From NCBI GenBank assembly GCA_937920485.1, contig CALETL010000243.1, forward strand, positions 1-5,785: 5,785 bases of DNA. The letters are read 5' to 3'. Shown piece by piece: positions 1 to 5,785 of this stretch. Below the pieces are notes generated by a model. It searched no databases. It saw only the letters and a program-made list of their open reading frames with translations, and was not told the origin of the DNA. The DNA is from an uncultured Phycisphaerae bacterium (GTDB taxonomy: Bacteria > Planctomycetota > Phycisphaerae > Sedimentisphaerales > Anaerohalosphaeraceae). The translations under genes and the position numbers were made by a program. How positions within the stretch are numbered: the first letter of the stretch is position 1; each line of letters begins with the position of its first letter.

Positions 1-1022
1 CGATTCCCTCTGAGTTCGGCAACTTAATCCGGCAGATTCATGAGAAGGTTCCGAATATCGCCAAGGCAGTCGTAAGCGCACATTGTCACGACGACCTGGG
101 GTTGGCAGTTGCCAATTCACTGGCGGCTGTGCAGAACGGTGCCCGGCAGGTGGAATGTACGATCAACGGAATCGGCGAACGAGCAGGCAACGCGGCGATG
201 GAAGAAGTCGTCATGGCGATTCGAACTCGCCAGGATTTCTTTGGAATCGATACGGGAATTCGGACCAGTGAGTTCTGCCGAACGAGCCGAATGGTGGCGG
301 ACATGCTGGGCTTTATCGTACCGCCAAATAAAGCGGTCGTCGGCAATAATGCCTTTGCGCACAGTTCGGGGATTCATGTGGACGGTGTCCTGAAAAAACG
401 CGAGACGTACGAGATCATGAAACCGGAAGATGTGGGCGCTCAAAAAACCAAGGTGGTCCTGACCGCACGAACCGGCAGGCATGGACTTCGTCATCGGCTT
501 GAAGAGATGGGTTATTCGCTGTCCAAGGCAGAGCTTGATCATCTTTATGAGCGTTTCTTGGTGATTGCGGACAAGAAAAAAGAAGTCTTTGACGAGGATA
601 TCGCGGCACTAATCGGCGATGAGGTTCGCATGGTTGATCAGACGTACCATCTGGAATATCTGAACGTAACCAGCGGAACGGGAACACTGCCAACGGGCGC
701 TGTGAAGATCGTGACCAAAGACGGCCAAGTGCATCAAGCGGCGGCCTGCGGCGACGGGCCGGTGGATGCGGCGTATGAAGCGATCCGGCAGGCAACGGGC
801 CTGTCACCCAAGCTGGATAATTACAACATCCGTGCGATCACCGGCGGTAAAGATGCGCTCGGCGAGACAACCGTTCGTATCGAGAATGAAGCCGGGCGGA
901 CGTTTATCGGCCGGGGTGTTTCGACGGATATTATCGAAGCCAGCGCCAAAGCGTATGTGGATGCGATCAATCGAATGGTAGCCGTTCAGGCGGATAATGA
1001 AGAAACGAAAGTTGATTTATAA
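1..1022 (+). CDS. leuA: 2-isopropylmalate synthase, 3' part (N-terminus outside window)
   Basis: This enzyme condenses acetyl-CoA with 2-ketoisovalerate to give 2-isopropylmalate, the committed step of leucine synthesis, in the cytoplasm. The open frame starts at position 3 with no start codon in view, and the TAA stop is at 1020-1022. About 339 codons are present, against roughly 510 for the family, so around 170 N-terminal residues are missing. The metal-binding HCHDDLGLAVANS motif is at positions 81-119. The GNAAMEE segment, whose Asn also ligates the metal, follows at about 186-206. The linker subdomain carries NAFAHSSGIH (about 348-377) and LTARTGRHGLRHRL (about 459-500). The C-terminal part, from about 620, is the leucine-binding LeuA dimer domain, with GDGPVDA, TGGKDALGE and GRGVSTDIIEASAKAY. 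This domain argues for isopropylmalate synthase over homocitrate synthase and implies feedback inhibition by leucine. It is the first visible gene of the leu cluster. The HSSGIH and TARTGRH variants differ from the common HESGIH and GKHSGRH forms. Confidence 0.96.
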   Translation, partial: IPSEFGNLIRQIHEKVPNIAKAVVSAHCHDDLGLAVANSLAAVQNGARQVECTINGIGERAGNAAMEEVVMAIRTRQDFFGIDTGIRTSEFCRTSRMVADMLGFIVPPNKAVVGNNAFAHSSGIHVDGVLKKRETYEIMKPEDVGAQKTKVVLTARTGRHGLRHRLEEMGYSLSKAELDHLYERFLVIADKKKEVFDEDIAALIGDEVRMVDQTYHLEYLNVTSGTGTLPTGAVKIVTKDGQVHQAAACGDGPVDAAYEAIRQATGLSPKLDNYNIRAITGGKDALGETTVRIENEAGRTFIGRGVSTDIIEASAKAYVDAINRMVAVQADNEETKVDL

Positions 1023-1060
1023 ATGAAACCACAGTTTATCAACCACGAACTGATTTTTAA

Positions 1061-1139
1061 GACACGGATGAACGCGGATAAACACAGATTAAAAATAATA
1101 TTAATTAATAATCTGCGTAAATCAGTGTAAATCTGTGTC
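1061..1139. repeat. Intergenic inverted repeat made of 10-base units
   Basis: The leuA-leuC gap of 163 bases holds two facing arms, 1061-1090 and 1110-1139, separated by 19 AT-rich bases. Compared by hand, 22 of 30 positions pair, plus two G-U pairs if transcribed. Each arm is three 10-base units. On the left these are ACACGGATGA, ACGCGGATAA and ACACAGATTA; the right arm, read on the opposite strand, gives ACGCAGATTA, ACACTGATTT and ACACAGATTT. A perfect 12-base palindrome, TATTAATTAATA (1099-1110), lies in the centre and touches the right arm. The right arm is not followed by a T-run, so it does not look like an intrinsic terminator. Similar ACACGGAT/CACAGAT-type intergenic repeats are remembered from several environmental bacterial genomes, so a dispersed, probably non-autonomous repeat is the likeliest reading. 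A transcribed hairpin between leuA and leuC, affecting mRNA stability or relative expression, is an alternative. There is no coding potential in the rest of the gap. Confidence 0.75.
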
Positions 1140-1185
1140 AAAAAATTTGCAACAGCTATTTTGATAGAATTTACAGGATAAGATT

Positions 1186-2448
1186 ATGGGAATGACGATT
1201 ACGGAAAAGATATTGGCTCGTGCAGCGGGCAAGACGAGTGTTCAGGCGGGCGAATTGGTCAATGCCAATGTGGATATGATCATGTGTCACGATGTAACAA
1301 CGCCGCCGGCGATTTCGATGCTGAAGGAAAAAGGCATCGATAAAGTGTTTGACCCGGAAAAGATCGTGGTAACACCGGATCATTTTCAGCCGGCCAAGGA
1401 TATCAAAAGCGCCGAACTGCATAAGCGGCTGGATAGCTGGGCTAAAGAAAAAAAACTGCCCTACTATTACAAACTCGGGCGTGCGGGTGTGTGCCATGCA
1501 CTCTTGCCGGAACAGGGACATATCCGCCCCGGCGAGGTGATCGTTGGTGGGGATTCGCATACGTGTACCTACGGCGCGTTTGGTGCGTTTTCGACAGGCA
1601 TTGGCTCGACTGACCTTGCGGCGGCGATTGCTACGGGCGTGCTGTGGTTTAAGGTTCCCACCTCGATGAAGTTCACATTGAACGGTTCGTTTGGCAAGGG
1701 TGTTTATAGTAAAGACGTGATCCTTGAAGTGATCCGCCGGATTGGAACCGATGGTGCATTGTACAGGGCGATGGAGTTTGTCGGCCCGGCATTGAAAGAG
1801 ATGACGATGGAAGCTCGCATGACGATCACGAATATGGCGATCGAAGCGGGCGGCAAGAATGGTGTCATCGGCTTCGATGAAACCACGAAGGCCTATCTGG
1901 ACGGCCGTCTTAAAGGTAAGACTGACTATACCGTTTTCGAATCGGACGCGGATGCGGAATATGTGCATGAAGATACGATTGATTGCTCAGCACTGGAACC
2001 GATGGTGGCATTTCCGAATCTGCCGAGCAACGGCAAGACGATCGGCGAGTGTGCGGGCGAAGCGATGGATCAGTGTTATATCGGAAGCTGCACCAACGGC
2101 CGGATCGAAGACTTGAGAATCGCTGCCGGAATCATCAAAGGCAACGAGGTTGCCATTCGGACCATCGTCGTGCCGGCGACACCGGAAATATGGAAGCAGG
2201 CGATCGATGAAGGGTTGGCGGAAATCTTTTATGACGCCGGCTGCGTGGTCAGTGCGCCAACGTGCGGTGCATGCCTTGGCGGATTCATGGGCATCCTCGC
2301 CGAAGGCGAAAAATGTGTTAGCACAACCAACCGCAACTTTGTGGGCCGAATGGGCCACCCGAAGAGCGGTGTGTACCTTGCCAGTCCGGCGACGGCGGCG
2401 GCCAGCGCGGTTGAAGGTAAATTAGCTGACCCGAGAAACTATTTGTAA
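1186..2448 (+). CDS. leuC: 3-isopropylmalate dehydratase, large subunit (type II, 4Fe-4S)
   Basis: This is the large subunit of isopropylmalate isomerase, which converts 2-isopropylmalate to 3-isopropylmalate through dehydration and rehydration. It works as a cytoplasmic complex with LeuD. The protein has 420 residues, matching the shorter type II group (about 420 aa) rather than the E. coli-type protein of about 466 aa. The three cluster-binding cysteines are C302 (in GSCTNGR), C360 and C363 (in PTCGACLGG). The substrate/cluster motif [20 protein letters not shown] spans residues 121-140, and the conserved tail includes [10 protein letters not shown] (383-391) and [12 protein letters not shown]. 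The start at 1186 is chosen because [10 protein letters not shown] is the usual family N-terminus and an AGGA lies about 7 bases upstream (1175-1178); the second ATG at 1192 is less well spaced. leuD follows after 13 bases. The fold is shared with homoaconitase, but the leuA, leuD and leuB context favours isopropylmalate. Confidence 0.97.
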   Translation: MGMTITEKILARAAGKTSVQAGELVNANVDMIMCHDVTTPPAISMLKEKGIDKVFDPEKIVVTPDHFQPAKDIKSAELHKRLDSWAKEKKLPYYYKLGRAGVCHALLPEQGHIRPGEVIVGGDSHTCTYGAFGAFSTGIGSTDLAAAIATGVLWFKVPTSMKFTLNGSFGKGVYSKDVILEVIRRIGTDGALYRAMEFVGPALKEMTMEARMTITNMAIEAGGKNGVIGFDETTKAYLDGRLKGKTDYTVFESDADAEYVHEDTIDCSALEPMVAFPNLPSNGKTIGECAGEAMDQCYIGSCTNGRIEDLRIAAGIIKGNEVAIRTIVVPATPEIWKQAIDEGLAEIFYDAGCVVSAPTCGACLGGFMGILAEGEKCVSTTNRNFVGRMGHPKSGVYLASPATAAASAVEGKLADPRNYL

Positions 2449-2455
2449 AGGAGAG
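2447..2455 (+). promoter_or_regulatory. Strong Shine-Dalgarno of leuD overlapping the leuC stop
   Basis: AAAGGAGAG overlaps the last two bases of the leuC TAA (2446-2448), and its AAGGAG core ends 8 bases before the leuD ATG at 2462. It is the strongest ribosome-binding site in the window. The overlap lets ribosomes ending leuC re-initiate on leuD, consistent with equal production of the two isomerase subunits. Confidence 0.85.
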
Positions 2456-2461
2456 TTAACC

Positions 2462-2944
2462 ATGGCGAAAGCACATGTTTATAAACGTGATCATGTAAAT
2501 ACAGACGAGATCATTCCGGCGCGGTATCTCAATACCGATGATGTTGCCGAGTTGGCGACACACTGCATGGAAGATCTGGATACGGAATTTATGGCCAAGC
2601 ATCAGCCGGATGATGTGATTGTCTGCGGTGATGACTTTGGCTGCGGCAGCAGCCGGGAACATGCTGTGTGGGCGATTCAAGGTGCCAAGGTCGGTGCGGT
2701 CATCGCACATTCATTTGCACGGATCTTTTATCGAAACTGTATCAACTGTGGGTTCTATCCCATCGAACTACACGGCGCACTCGACAAGATCAATGACGGC
2801 GATGAGCTGAAAATTGACTACAAGGCCGGTACGATTGACAATAAAACCCAGGGTATGAAAATTGAGTTTACACCATTGCCGGACTTTGCATTGGAAATCG
2901 TCAATGACGGCGGACTACTGGAACATATTAAAAATAAAAAATGA
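2462..2944 (+). CDS. leuD: 3-isopropylmalate dehydratase, small subunit (type II)
   Basis: This is the small, swivelling-domain subunit of isopropylmalate isomerase, which completes the active site of LeuC. At 160 residues it matches the short archaeal/clostridial-type LeuD (about 160-165 aa) that partners with 420-aa LeuC proteins. NTDEIIPARYLNT (residues 13-25) forms the N-terminal substrate loop. The active-site signature GDDFGCGSSREHA is at 56-68 and SFARIFYRNCINCG at 84-97. The family more often has GENFGCGSSREHAP; here the residue after HA is Val, a common variant in this subgroup. The loop reads YLNT where the methanogen homoaconitase small subunit is remembered as YLRT, consistent with isopropylmalate rather than homoaconitate use, though sequence alone cannot settle this. 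The Shine-Dalgarno is strong. The stop TGA (2942-2944) overlaps the ATG of the downstream methyltransferase, so the two are probably co-translated. Confidence 0.96.
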   Translation: MAKAHVYKRDHVNTDEIIPARYLNTDDVAELATHCMEDLDTEFMAKHQPDDVIVCGDDFGCGSSREHAVWAIQGAKVGAVIAHSFARIFYRNCINCGFYPIELHGALDKINDGDELKIDYKAGTIDNKTQGMKIEFTPLPDFALEIVNDGGLLEHIKNKK

Positions 2945-3882
2945 AAAAGCGGGCACCGAGGAACAAGACGATTGATTTGACGCTGAAGGAAATCGCGGCG
3001 TATTCAGATCGTCTTGAAACGCTGGATCGGTGTGTTTCGTGTGAAGAGATATTGAATACGACGATTTGGCAGGACATGCAGGATGCGTGTCAATATCTGC
3101 CAAAAGGTTTTGTGGATTTGCTGTTTCTTGATCCGCCGTATAATTTGAACAAGGCGTTCGGCGGCAAAAAGTTTAAGAAAGGATCGCAAGAGCAGTACGC
3201 AGCGATGCTGGATGAGTGGCTGGCACCGCTGGTGCCGTTATTGAAGCCAACAGCGTCGGTGTATATTTGCTCAGACTGGAACGCCTGCGGGGCAATCCAG
3301 ACGGTCGCGGCGAAGTATTTTACGATTCGCAACCGGATCACGTGGGAACGTGAAAAGGGCCGCGGGGCCAAAACGAACTGGAAGAATTGCAGCGAGGATA
3401 TCTGGTTTTGCACCGTGTCGGATGACTATGTGTTTAATGTGGATGCGGTCAAGCTGAAGCGAAAAGTGATTGCTCCTTATACAACTGAAAAAGGACAACC
3501 GAAAGATTGGGACCGGGAAGAGCATGGCGATTTTCGGCTGACGGCCCCGTCGAACCTGTGGACGGATATTACGGTGCCGTTTTGGTCGATGCCGGAAAAC
3601 ACCGACCACCCAACACAGAAACCGGAAAAGCTGCTGGCCAAGATCATCCTTGCCAGCACGCATGAAGGTGATATTGTACTGGACCCGTTTTCGGGGTCGG
3701 GAACGACTTCGGTGGTGGCAAAAAAGCTTGGCCGTAAGTATGTGGGCATTGAGCAAGACAAAACATTCTGCTGTCTGGCCGAAAAACGGCTGGCGATGGC
3801 AGAGACAAACAGAAATATTCAGGGATATGCCGATGGTGTGTTCTGGGAACGTAACACGAATGTAAAAAACGAGTTAGTTTGA
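2941..3882 (+). CDS. Beta-class site-specific DNA amino-methyltransferase (N6-adenine or N4-cytosine), solitary
   Basis: This is an S-adenosylmethionine-dependent DNA methyltransferase of 313 residues. Catalytic motif IV, DPPYN, is at residues 64-68. HPTQKP (223-228) leads into the AdoMet-binding motif I, DPFSGSGTT (248-256), followed by KYVGIE (266-271). Having the catalytic motif before the AdoMet motif is the beta-class order of the N6_N4_Mtase family. DPPY is compatible with N6-adenine or N4-cytosine methylation. The target-recognition region should lie between about residues 135 and 215, which is rich in basic and aromatic residues (REKGRGAKTNWKN). The recognition site cannot be read from sequence. 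The ATG overlaps the leuD stop as ATGA. There is no good Shine-Dalgarno (only AT-rich sequence from 2925 to 2940), so translational coupling to leuD is likely. No restriction endonuclease gene adjoins it in this window. Base composition looks like the leu genes. A solitary epigenetic or protective methylase is the likeliest role; a methyltransferase left over from a restriction-modification system is the alternative. Confidence 0.9.
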   Translation: MKKRAPRNKTIDLTLKEIAAYSDRLETLDRCVSCEEILNTTIWQDMQDACQYLPKGFVDLLFLDPPYNLNKAFGGKKFKKGSQEQYAAMLDEWLAPLVPLLKPTASVYICSDWNACGAIQTVAAKYFTIRNRITWEREKGRGAKTNWKNCSEDIWFCTVSDDYVFNVDAVKLKRKVIAPYTTEKGQPKDWDREEHGDFRLTAPSNLWTDITVPFWSMPENTDHPTQKPEKLLAKIILASTHEGDIVLDPFSGSGTTSVVAKKLGRKYVGIEQDKTFCCLAEKRLAMAETNRNIQGYADGVFWERNTNVKNELV

Positions 3883-3892
3883 GGCGATAAAC

Positions 3893-3897
3893 GGAGA
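3893..3897 (+). promoter_or_regulatory. Shine-Dalgarno-like GGAGA before the sulfotransferase-like gene
   Basis: GGAGA lies 12 bases before the ATG at 3910, a slightly long but usable spacing. It supports the chosen start and independent ribosome loading for this gene, in contrast to the coupled methyltransferase. The gap from the methyltransferase stop is only 27 bases, too short for an obvious promoter of its own. Confidence 0.55.
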
Positions 3898-3909
3898 ATC
3901 ACTGATTTA

Positions 3910-4830
3910 ATGAGTAAGCCATTATTCATTCTTGGGAAACATCGATCAGGAACGACCTTCCTGTCGAATTTGCTCTCGGAGCATCCGGCCATTGCAGCCG
4001 TTATTTCTGATAGAGAATGTGGCGGCATCATAAGTGGTGTTTTTGAATCGGGTTTCTTTAGTTGCATAAATGGCAGATATGGAGATATTTCAAGTTTTGG
4101 AAATTACATGGAATTTGCTTCAACCGTTTCTTGTATGGAATATTTCATGTATGCGGACTGTTCACTTGAAGAATTGCTAAGCTATTACCCAGCAGATTAT
4201 CCGGCTGTCTTTCGAAAAATAATGGAAAAAGTCGCCGCTAAAAAAACCGCTGTTTACTGGATGGAAAAAACGCCCAACCATACTTTAATAGTCGACCGGA
4301 TCAAATCGTATTATCCGGACGCAAAATTTATAGGGATCATCCGGGACGAAGCTGACAGCGCTTTATCGGCACTGTATTTGAAAAAGAAGCAGGACGAAAA
4401 CCGCTTTATCAGGTCTTTGTCTCTGATAAAAGTAACATATTTGAAATCTTTATATGACCGCACCATGCGAAATTTCAGTAAACGACATCCGGATGATCTA
4501 TTTTTGATTTCTTATGAGTCACTGATCAATGATACCGCATCTGTAACAGCAAATATGTGTGATTTTTTGGGTATTGAGAAAAAGGAACTGGAAACTTCCC
4601 GTAAACAAAATACGAGTTTCCGAACAACACAAAGAAAAGAACTGCATGGATATGAGCAACATCTGATCCGGTTTTTTTATAAAATCGCGTTTCGACTGGC
4701 ACCAATTTGTGTTTTGAAAGCATTTTATAAGTTGTATCGTCGGTCAAAACCGAGGCAGATGCCTCCATGGTTTTTCAGGACCTATCGGATGAATCTGTCA
4801 AAGGACCAAAGGCAGCACTTGTCAAAATAA
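3910..4830 (+). CDS. Sulfotransferase-family protein (PAPS-dependent fold)
   Basis: This is a 306-residue protein of the P-loop-like sulfotransferase superfamily, whose members move a sulfuryl group from PAPS to a hydroxyl or amino group on a carbohydrate, lipid or small molecule. Near the N-terminus, FILGKHRSGTTFLSNLL (6-22) is the 5'-phosphosulfate-binding loop. WMEKTPNH (117-124) is a typical core motif. FIGIIRDEADSALSAL (140-155) is the 3'-phosphate-binding element, with R145 and S153 spaced eight residues apart as in characterised sulfotransferases. ISYESL (200-205) and a DFLGI segment (218-222) are also family-typical. Residues about 251-282 form a hydrophobic stretch studded with Lys and Arg, which may associate with a membrane surface; no signal peptide is visible. 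The acceptor substrate is unknown. The gene is clearly AT-richer than its neighbours and uses ATA isoleucine codons repeatedly, suggesting horizontal acquisition. Nothing ties it to leucine synthesis except position. Confidence 0.85.
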   Translation: MSKPLFILGKHRSGTTFLSNLLSEHPAIAAVISDRECGGIISGVFESGFFSCINGRYGDISSFGNYMEFASTVSCMEYFMYADCSLEELLSYYPADYPAVFRKIMEKVAAKKTAVYWMEKTPNHTLIVDRIKSYYPDAKFIGIIRDEADSALSALYLKKKQDENRFIRSLSLIKVTYLKSLYDRTMRNFSKRHPDDLFLISYESLINDTASVTANMCDFLGIEKKELETSRKQNTSFRTTQRKELHGYEQHLIRFFYKIAFRLAPICVLKAFYKLYRRSKPRQMPPWFFRTYRMNLSKDQRQHLSK

Positions 4831-4853
4831 GCTCAGGCCAGTACATTTGAAGA

Positions 4854-4859
4854 TATAAT
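4854..4859 (+). promoter_or_regulatory. Possible -10 box (TATAAT) upstream of leuB
   Basis: A perfect TATAAT hexamer sits in the 54-base gap between the sulfotransferase-like gene and leuB, which would place a transcription start near 4866 and give a leader of about 19 bases. No -35-like hexamer is found at 16-18 bases upstream, and there is no TG extension. The gap is AT-rich, so a chance match is quite possible. If real, it would give leuB transcription independent of the two inserted genes. Confidence 0.3.
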
Positions 4860-4884
4860 TATCAGATAGAAAGGAATAAATTTA

Positions 4885-5785
4885 ATGAAGACTCACAAGA
4901 TTGGGATCATGGGCGGTGACGGAACCGGCCCGGAAGTGACCGTTGAAGCGGTCAAAGTCATGGATGCGGCGGCGGCCAAGTTTGGTTTTAAGATTGAAAA
5001 GACCGACTACGATTTCGGCGGCGAACGTTATATGCGAACCGGCGAAACGCTGCCGGACAGCGCGATTCCGGAATTTGAGAAACAGGACGCAATTTTGCTG
5101 GGCGCGATCGGGCATCCCGATGTAGCCCCCGGCATCCTCGAAAAAGGTATCCTGCTGAAGGCCCGCTTTGCACTGGATCAGTACATCAACCTGCGTCCGG
5201 TCCGTTTGTTTCCCGGCGTGGAAACCCCGCTCAAAGACAAAGGCCCCAAAGAGATCGACTACGTCGTCGTGCGTGAAAATACCGGCGATGCCTACTGCGG
5301 CGCCGGTGGATTTACGATGAAAGGTACACCGCAGGAAGTTGCGATCCAGTCAGCCGTGTACAATCGCTTCCAGGTGGATCGCGCGTTAAAGTATGCGTTT
5401 GAATACACAAAAAGACACGGCAAGAAGGCCCGCGGCGTGGGTCAAGAAAACACCCTCGGCCTTGTCGGCAAGACGAATGTGCTGACGTATATTTACGACC
5501 TGTGGGAACGCGCGTTCCATGAGATGGGCGAAAAGGACTATCCGGATATCCGCCGGGATTACTACCATGTGGATGCAACCTGTATGTGGATGGTCAAGAG
5601 TCCGGAATGGTTCGATGTACTGGTGACCGGCAACATGTTCGGTGATATCATCACCGACCTGGGCGCGATCACGCAGGGTGGCATGGGCATCGCCGCAGGT
5701 GGCAACATCAACCCCGAAGGTGTGAGCATGTTCGAACCCATCGGCGGCTCGGCTCCGAAGTACACCGGTATGGGTGTGATCAATC
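4885..5785 (+). CDS. leuB: 3-isopropylmalate dehydrogenase, 5' part (C-terminus outside window)
   Basis: This enzyme oxidises and decarboxylates 3-isopropylmalate to 2-ketoisocaproate with NAD+ in the cytoplasm. The first 300 residues are present without a stop, against about 350-370 for the family, so roughly 60 are missing beyond the window end. The start at 4885 ([17 protein letters not shown]) follows AAAGGAA with 8-base spacing and matches the family N-terminus. Substrate arginines are R94 (in LLKARFALD), R104 (in NLRPV) and R130 (in VVVRENTG). The catalytic Tyr is Y137, the Lys is K196 (GKTNVL), and the metal-binding aspartates are D230 (HVDA), D254 and D258 (NMFGDIITD). The [16 protein letters not shown] pattern resembles actinobacterial LeuB more than Thermus or E. 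coli LeuB. The cofactor loop reads [12 protein letters not shown] where most LeuB have EPVHGSAPDIAG. Other beta-decarboxylating dehydrogenases (isocitrate, tartrate/malate, homoisocitrate) share the fold; the leu context decides. Base composition returns to that of leuC. Confidence 0.94.
   Translation, partial: MKTHKIGIMGGDGTGPEVTVEAVKVMDAAAAKFGFKIEKTDYDFGGERYMRTGETLPDSAIPEFEKQDAILLGAIGHPDVAPGILEKGILLKARFALDQYINLRPVRLFPGVETPLKDKGPKEIDYVVVRENTGDAYCGAGGFTMKGTPQEVAIQSAVYNRFQVDRALKYAFEYTKRHGKKARGVGQENTLGLVGKTNVLTYIYDLWERAFHEMGEKDYPDIRRDYYHVDATCMWMVKSPEWFDVLVTGNMFGDIITDLGAITQGGMGIAAGGNINPEGVSMFEPIGGSAPKYTGMGVIN

Noticed and set aside
117..542. Open frame of 141 codons on the - strand opposite leuA
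   Set aside because: It overlaps conserved LeuA coding sequence and shows no independent motif or start signal.
1032..1058. Terminator-like CAGTT/AACTG stem followed by a T-run after leuA
   Set aside because: The stem is only 5 base pairs with an 11-base loop and low GC, too weak for a convincing intrinsic terminator.
1162..1170. Extended -10-like TGATAGAAT before leuC
   Set aside because: There is no -35 at usable spacing, and the implied start near 1177 would fall on the leuC Shine-Dalgarno, leaving no room for it in the leader.
1171..1968. Long open frame of 265 codons on the - strand opposite leuC
   Set aside because: It lies wholly over the well-supported leuC gene, its protein has no recognisable motif and is rich in His and Arg as expected of an antisense shadow, and no ribosome-binding site or operon partner supports it.
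1192..2448. Alternative leuC start at the second ATG
   Set aside because: The ATG at 1186 has better spacing to the AGGA and gives the usual MGMTI N-terminus of the family.
3271..3756. Open frame of 161 codons on the - strand opposite the methyltransferase
   Set aside because: It is antisense to conserved methyltransferase motifs and shows no family resemblance; it arises from the codon pattern of the real gene.
3910..4830. Reading the GKHRSGTT loop as an ATP/GTP-binding kinase P-loop
   Set aside because: The loop lacks the GKS/GKT ending of a Walker A motif, and the R145/S153 element and EKTPNH motif fit the sulfotransferase fold better.

Overview
This window is a stretch of a bacterial leucine-biosynthesis locus. 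All recognisable genes are on the + strand, in the order leuA (3' part only) - leuC - leuD - DNA methyltransferase - sulfotransferase-like gene - leuB (5' part only). The leucine enzymes are identified by clear family motifs. Together they cover the route from 2-ketoisovalerate plus acetyl-CoA (LeuA), through isomerisation of isopropylmalate (LeuC plus LeuD), to the oxidative decarboxylation that gives 2-ketoisocaproate (LeuB).

Layout: positions 1-1022 hold the C-terminal two-thirds of LeuA. Positions 1023-1185 are the only sizeable gap. It contains a structured element: two 30-base arms facing each other, each built of three 10-base units, around an AT-rich 12-base palindrome. leuC (1186-2448) and leuD (2462-2944) are tightly packed, and the leuD Shine-Dalgarno overlaps the leuC stop. 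A beta-class DNA amino-methyltransferase gene (2941-3882) overlaps the leuD stop by four bases (ATGA). After 27 bases comes an AT-richer gene of the PAPS-dependent sulfotransferase fold (3910-4830). After a further 54 bases, which include a perfect TATAAT hexamer, leuB starts at 4885 and runs off the window.

The unusual feature is that two genes with no known role in leucine synthesis sit between leuD and leuB. The methyltransferase resembles the leu genes in base composition and looks translationally coupled to leuD, which suggests a long-established operon member. The sulfotransferase gene is visibly AT-richer (about 33-43% GC in three sampled 60-base lines, against about 52-58% in sampled lines of leuC and leuB), which suggests a later arrival.

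Organism: the type II (about 420 aa / 160 aa) LeuC-LeuD pair, the HSSGIH and LTARTGRH variants of LeuA, an actinobacterial-style LeuB with a GGSAP cofactor loop, moderate GC and the intergenic repeat type together suggest a Planctomycetota-like or related (PVC or Bacteroidota-neighbouring) bacterium. This is inference from remembered family patterns, not a computed placement. No RNA genes, CRISPR arrays, insertion sequences or convincing intrinsic terminators were seen.
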